DNA from: JASFBA01 sp034433695
GTDB lineage: Bacteria > Chloroflexota > Chloroflexia > DTKN01
Assembly (NCBI GenBank): GCA_034433695.1
Contig: DAOUAK010000053.1
Location: 1-45,238 of the forward strand
DNA: 45,238 nucleotides
Reading direction: 5' to 3'
A model generated the notes under the pieces. It searched no databases. It saw only the letters and a list, made by a program, of their open reading frames with translations, and was not told where the DNA came from. Made by a program: the position numbers and the translations under genes. This document shows, piece by piece, positions 41,538-45,238 of this stretch; within the stretch, counting starts at the first letter, position 1; each line of letters opens with the position of its first letter.

Positions 41538-42410
41538 ATGTCAAAACTCGAACTATTAGCACAAGTTGACTTTGCGGCAAGATGTGTAACCTTACAAGAT
41601 AATTACAGTCGTGCTTATGTTGGTGTTGTATGGCCTGATACCCAAGTGGTGATTCTTGACATTGCCCATCCTACGCAACCTAAAGTCATTGGCCAGACTG
41701 CTCCCATATCAGACATTCCTCTGGATGTGGCTATTGAGGGAGACCGTGTTTACGTCATCCAAAAGAACGGCCTGCATATTTTTGATGCCTCCATCCATCA
41801 TCGCCCTGAAGAAGTGAGTTTTTACCCAATATCATCACAGCCTCTTGGTATAGCAGTTTTAGGGAAATATGCCTATATTGCTACGGGAAAAGGCGGCCTT
41901 CTGGCCATTGATGTATCTGAACCTTCTAATCCACGTCAGGTTTATCACTGCGAGCTCCCAGGATATACTTATGGTGTTGCGCTGGGGGAGGACTATATCT
42001 ATGTTAGTGGATGGGGTGGGCTTTTCATCTTGAATTATCTCGGCTCAAAACTAAGCTATTTTCGGACGCCAAAAGAAGCGTACGGTGTGGTTATCACAGG
42101 AAAGTATGCTTATGTTGCCAGTAATGGTGCAGGCCTGCGCATCATTGATATCTCTAATCCTTTCTTTCCAGAAGAGGTAGGGTACTGTAAGACAGGTGGT
42201 TGGGCTATAGGGGTAGCTACCGCAGGAAACTATGCTTATTTAGCGGATGGTACTGCTGTGAGAATTATTGATGTTTCCAAGCCATCTCGTCCAGTCGAGA
42301 TAGAACATTATTACGCATCACCAATGGGGACATCGGACATTGCTATTTCGGGGAATTATATCTACGTTGCTGATAGCAAGGGATTGGTTATTCTGAGATT
42401 TACGCGGTAG
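41538..42410 (+). CDS. LVIVD-repeat beta-propeller protein (integron cassette gene)
   Basis: A 290-residue protein made of about six or seven repeats of roughly 42 residues: YAYxAxxxxGLxIIDISxPxxPxEVG. These are LVIVD repeats and probably form a beta-propeller. There is no signal peptide or lipobox, so it would stay in the cytoplasm, unlike most LVIVD proteins. Codon use is AT-rich (many TAT, GAT, ATT codons), clearly different from the GC-rich genes on both sides, which supports acquisition as a cassette. ATG 41538 is chosen over TTG 41535; the ribosome site is weak (GGGAG, 10 bases away). Expression may come from the outward promoter at 41165-41193, reading through the MITE. Function unknown. 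Confidence 0.82.
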   Translation: MSKLELLAQVDFAARCVTLQDNYSRAYVGVVWPDTQVVILDIAHPTQPKVIGQTAPISDIPLDVAIEGDRVYVIQKNGLHIFDASIHHRPEEVSFYPISSQPLGIAVLGKYAYIATGKGGLLAIDVSEPSNPRQVYHCELPGYTYGVALGEDYIYVSGWGGLFILNYLGSKLSYFRTPKEAYGVVITGKYAYVASNGAGLRIIDISNPFFPEEVGYCKTGGWAIGVATAGNYAYLADGTAVRIIDVSKPSRPVEIEHYYASPMGTSDIAISGNYIYVADSKGLVILRFTR

Positions 42411-42732
42411 CAGTTCGAGGGGCTTGGATTCAGCGAAGCTGACCACCGATGTATTGCAATGTCAGGGCTCATCGTTCGCTCATTTTGAGAACAAATCCGA
42501 GATTTGGCCGCCAAGAAGCAAGTTATCGCCAAGTTTCTGCCAGAATTTGCCTCAGAAACACCCTGTTAGGGGGCTCAGTAGCTGGACAGGAGATTAGTGC
42601 CTTTTGATGAAGGTCTACATATAGTGGCCAACCTGCTTGACACCCCCAGATGTGGGGGGTTGCAATTTAGAAAAGTGCTCTAAAAATAAGCGAAAGATGA
42701 GTCAGGAGATAGAATTTTGCAAACAACTTGCC
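42411..42732. other. Non-coding 3' part of the first cassette
   Basis: No credible gene is seen on either strand. CCCCCA (42643-42648) and TGGGGG (42653-42658) form a small hairpin. Short frames such as EQIRDLAAKKQVIAKFLPEF in the 42480-42560 region look protein-like but have stops on both sides; they may be remnants. Confidence 0.4.
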
Positions 42733-42809
42733 GCCCAACCACTCGCTGCAGCCGACTGCTCCCTCGCTGCGCTCGGTCGCAGCAGCTGAGCTCGGTGCCG
42801 TTGGGCGGC
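42730..42809 (+). other. Integron attC recombination site
   Basis: Core sites GCCCAAC (42733-42739, fits RYYYAAC) and GTTGGGC (42800-42806, fits GTTRRRY) are 74 bp end to end and extend to 10-bp complementary arms (42730-42739 and 42800-42809). The interior is GC-rich and self-complementary (GCTGCG-CTCGGT-CGCAGC), as in 59-base elements. It marks the end of the LVIVD cassette and the start of the next one. Confidence 0.9.
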
Positions 42810-42845
42810 TTGAAATTACCAACCCTTACTGATCCGGAGGAGATT

Positions 42846-43152
42846 ATGCGTGTATAACGACCATCGCCCGCAACCCTCGTGGGGCTATTTGTGGCGCTGG
42901 GGCTGCCTTTTGTTCTGACCTTGTTGTTCGATGGACGTTCTGAAGGCTTATCGAATCCTTCTCGTGTTGTCTTCACTATAGCAGAAAAATGGGTAATGAC
43001 GCTGGTTTTGCTTGGTATTGTCTTTCTTTGGGAACGTCGAACGCTGGGTTCGATTGGGATCAAGGGGATGACGGCGCGTGATGTGCTGTGGGGCTTAGCG
43101 GGCTTTGTTGTTGGTGCCCTCTCGTTTGTTTTCACCTCACCTTTGGTCAATG
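42846..43152 (+). pseudogene. Broken CPBP-family membrane protein gene (second cassette)
   Basis: ATG 42846 has a strong GGAGGAG site, but codon 4 is TAA (42855-42857). The same frame then reads a good membrane-protein N-terminus (RPSPATLVGLFVALGLPFVLTLLF), later IVFLWERRTLGSIGIKGMTARD and LWGLAGFVVGALSFVF, which resembles the start of CPBP/CAAX-protease-like proteins. The frame is cut near 43150, where sequence becomes an IS256-family fragment on the other strand. So the gene is damaged at both ends. A GTG at 42879 could restart translation, but the 3' loss removes the catalytic part. No attC for this cassette is left. Confidence 0.65.
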
Positions 43153-43630
43153 CGCGGCACATAGGCCTGCGCATTCTGTTGCAGGTGGAACTGGCAGCGC
43201 CGCCAGGGTATGCCGCTGAAGACCGCCTGGCGGGCCGCCCGCAAGCCGGCACGGTCGTCGCTGATGATCAGTTGCACGCCGCACAGGCCGCGGCTCACCA
43301 GGCTTTGGAGGAAGTTGCGCCAACCTTGCCCTAGACGGCCAAGGCCAGGGTGCACTTCCTGTTCGCCCGGCGCGGCGGAGACCCCCAACACGCGACGTTG
43401 GCCCTCCCGATCCACGCCTACGGCGATCAGAACCACTAAATCGCGCAGCCGGCCATCCTCCCGCACCGTTTCGTAGCGGGCATCCAGGTACAGGTAGGCG
43501 ATCTCGTCCAACGGCCGGTTGCGCCAGGCGGCCAGGGTCGCATCGAGACGGCCGGCCGCCCGTGACGCTGGTCGCCGGCCCGACGCCGACGACCAACTGC
43601 AGCTCCTCAGCCGCGACCTCGGTCGCCCAG
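43137..43630 (-). pseudogene. IS256-family (mutator) transposase remnant
   Basis: On the minus strand about 136 residues read as the central part of an IS256-type transposase: LDATLAAWRNRPL, YLYLDARYETVREDGRLRD, VLIAVGVDREGQRRVLGVS, RGLCGVQLIISDDRAGLRAAR and WRRCQFHLQQNAQAYVP. The first DDE Asp (LDARY) and second (SDDRAGL) are visible. The frame upstream (43547-43630) continues in another frame (VVGVGPATSV), so there is at least one frameshift, and the N- and C-terminal parts are missing. It joins the end of trmFO on one side and a broken cassette gene on the other, marking a rearrangement. Confidence 0.75.
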
Positions 43631-45112
43631 GCCCTCGGTCGCCAGGCAATTTTCGCGCAAGAACAGCTCCAGATCGGCCAGGGCGCGCCGCGCCAGCGCC
43701 GCGTGCCGCAAGCGCTTGTCCCGGATCGGGGGGTCGAGCTCGGGCAACAGGCCGAAATTCGCTTTCATCGGCTGGAACGAGGACGGCTCGGCATGCGTGA
43801 TGTAATGCAGGAGCGCGCCCAACATCGTCGTGGGCGGGAACACGAGGGGCGGCCGGCCCACGACGACGCGTGCCGCGTTCAAGCCGGCCACCAGCCCGCT
43901 GCCGGTGGAGCCGACATACCCCTCGGTGCCGGTGATCTGCCCCGCGAAAAAGAGGTCGTCCCGGTCGCGCCATTGCAGGGTAGGGCGAAGCAGAGCCGGA
44001 CTGCAGATGAAGGTATTGCGATGCATCTGGCCGAAACGGACGAACTCGGCGTGGGCCAGGCCGGGAATCATGCGCAGGATGCGCTCCTGCTCGCTCCATT
44101 TGAGATTGGTCTGGAAGCCGACGATGTTGTACAGCGTGCCGGCCACATTATCCTGGCGCAGTTGCACCACTGCATACGGCCGCCGACCCGTGCGGGGGTC
44201 CCGCAGGCCGACCGGCGTCATCGGCCCGAAGGCCAGCGCCTGCGGATCGCGCGCAGCCAACACCTCGATCGGCAAGCACGCCTCGAAGTAGCGTCGGCCG
44301 GCCTCGTCCAGCTCGAACTCGCGTAGGCGGATCTTCTCGGCCGCATTGACCGCCTCCACAAACGCCAGGTATTCCTCGCGCGTCAGCGGACAATTGATGT
44401 AATCCCCGCCTTCCGAACTCGCCGACCCGCCGATTTGTTGCTCGGCCGATTTTTCGCCTTTCCCCTCCCAGCGGTTCCCTCGCCAGGCGATCGCCATGTC
44501 AATGCTCTCGGCCGTCACGATGGGAGCCATCGCGTCATAGAACGCGAGCATCCGCCGGCCGGCCATCTGCTCGAGTTCGGCGGCGAAGGCCGGCGAGGTA
44601 AGCGGACCGCTGGCCACGATGATCGCCGGCCCGGGTTCCCCTGCGGCCCGCAAGCCTGCTTCGGCCAGCGACGTGACCTCGCTGCGGCGCACCTCGATGT
44701 TGGGATGGCGCGCAATGGCCTCGGTCACGGCCTGGCTGAACGCCTCGCGGTCTACGGCCAACGCGTCGCCGGCCGGCACGGCCGTTCGATCGGCGCAGGC
44801 GATGAGGAGAGAACCGAGCCGGCGCAGCTCTTCCTTCAGCAGGCCAAGCGCACGATCGGGCAGGGCCGAGCCCAGGCTGTTGGAGCAGACCAGCTCGGCC
44901 AAGTGGCCGGTCTGATGCGCCGGCGTCATGCGCTGCGGTCGCATCTCATAGAGGATCACGCGCACACCGGCCTGGGCGGCCTGCCACGCGGCCTCACTGC
45001 CGGCCAACCCCCCGCCGATGACAACGACGCCGGGGGACATCTGGTTAGGCGTCCCCGCTCCGGCTGCGGCCGGCCCGGAGGCGCTTGATTCCGCAGGAAA
45101 GATCTCGCTCAT
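43607..45112 (-). CDS. trmFO: tRNA (uracil-54) methyltransferase, folate/FAD-dependent TrmFO
   Basis: TrmFO makes 5-methyluridine at position 54 of tRNA using methylenetetrahydrofolate and FADH2. The 501-residue reading has the FAD motif VVVIGGGLAGSEAAWQAA, YEMRPQRMTPAH, LAELVCSNSLGS, later NCPLTREEYLAFV, AFGPMTPVGLRDPRTG, VGFQTNLKW, GQITGTEGYVGSTGSG and HYITHAE. The family body ends near LADLELFLREN; the last dozen residues (CLATEGLGDRGRG) run into the IS256 remnant and may replace the original tail. ATG 45112 has AGGAG upstream; ATG 45040 is an alternative nearer the FAD motif. A TATAAT lies at 45139-45134. It complements the TruB U55 modification encoded at the other end of the window. Confidence 0.93.
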   Translation of the reverse strand: MSEIFPAESSASGPAAAGAGTPNQMSPGVVVIGGGLAGSEAAWQAAQAGVRVILYEMRPQRMTPAHQTGHLAELVCSNSLGSALPDRALGLLKEELRRLGSLLIACADRTAVPAGDALAVDREAFSQAVTEAIARHPNIEVRRSEVTSLAEAGLRAAGEPGPAIIVASGPLTSPAFAAELEQMAGRRMLAFYDAMAPIVTAESIDMAIAWRGNRWEGKGEKSAEQQIGGSASSEGGDYINCPLTREEYLAFVEAVNAAEKIRLREFELDEAGRRYFEACLPIEVLAARDPQALAFGPMTPVGLRDPRTGRRPYAVVQLRQDNVAGTLYNIVGFQTNLKWSEQERILRMIPGLAHAEFVRFGQMHRNTFICSPALLRPTLQWRDRDDLFFAGQITGTEGYVGSTGSGLVAGLNAARVVVGRPPLVFPPTTMLGALLHYITHAEPSSFQPMKANFGLLPELDPPIRDKRLRHAALARRALADLELFLRENCLATEGLGDRGRG

Positions 45113-45133
45113 GGGTTGCACTCCTGATGCCTT

Positions 45134-45139
45134 ATTATA
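45134..45139 (-). promoter_or_regulatory. Possible -10 box of trmFO
   Basis: Minus strand TATAAT (45139-45134), 22 bases before ATG 45112. No matching -35 box is seen at the right spacing, so the promoter is weakly supported. Confidence 0.35.
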
Positions 45140-45197
45140 CCCCAACCCGGGGAGACGCGCGGAGCTCGTTCGGTCGCGCGACCCCTCTCGTCCCCCG

Positions 45198-45232
45198 GCC
45201 ACCGCTCTCCCCTTTCAGGGGAGAGCGGTGGC
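45198..45232. repeat. Long perfect hairpin at the right edge
   Basis: A 16-bp perfect stem (45198-45213 and 45217-45232; core CTCTCCCCT/AGGGGAGAG) with a TTC loop. No T-run follows within the window. It could be a dispersed palindrome or a terminator of a gene beyond the edge. Confidence 0.5.
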
Positions 45233-45238
45233 GGCGAA

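Overview
The window comes from a GC-rich bacterium, most likely a member of the Chloroflexota (Anaerolineae-like). This is an inference from style: a secreted protein with a Thr/Pro-rich linker ending in a short FLPL-type tail at the left edge, very large multi-GAF histidine kinases, and anaerobic genes (superoxide reductase, HdrA, hydrogenase maturation). No 16S rRNA gene is present to confirm it.

Layout. 1-6.5 kb is a classic information-processing operon on the + strand, nusA-ylxR-infB-rbfA-truB-ribF, with a promoter and a leader hairpin. 6.7-15.9 kb is a signalling island: a two-S1-domain/receiver/GAF/histidine kinase fusion, a 1,392-residue receiver/multi-GAF kinase, a stand-alone receiver, a broken receiver, and a receiver/winged-helix regulator with a degenerate phosphotransferase-like middle. 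16.0-19.6 kb is the most interesting block: a compact five-gene operon encoding an SPFH membrane protein, a 78-residue beta-grasp (ubiquitin-like) protein, a membrane-anchored E2-like protein with an HP...C motif, a JAMM/JAB peptidase and a ThiF-type E1. It looks like a membrane-tethered bacterial ubiquitin-like conjugation pathway. 19.8-24.3 kb holds anaerobic redox genes: superoxide reductase, then an HdrA-MvhD fusion interrupted by an in-frame UGA at the conserved Cys position and followed by a GGUC-loop hairpin, so a probable selenoprotein. A small-protein/nucleotidyltransferase pair and a QueG-like iron-sulfur protein follow.

24.3-27.4 kb carries a sensor kinase and a GT4 glycosyltransferase. 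They converge, with a 4-base overlap of stop codons, on a seven-gene minus-strand operon (36.8 to 27.4 kb) with a consensus promoter: BMP lipoprotein, ABC ATPase, two permeases, hypF, hypD, hypE. Next on the minus strand are a PLP enzyme, tRNA-Asp(GTC) with a good promoter, and an SDR oxidoreductase. ssb (+) has a perfect consensus promoter.

40.1-43.2 kb is an integron: an IntI-type integrase (-), a perfect outward promoter overlapping its start codon, a GTTGGGC attI-like core, a 160-bp TA-flanked MITE, an AT-rich cassette encoding an LVIVD propeller protein, and a textbook 74-bp attC. Then comes a second cassette whose CPBP-family gene has a stop at codon 4 and is cut off by an IS256-family remnant. 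The window ends in trmFO (-), which reads into the IS remnant, and a long terminal hairpin.
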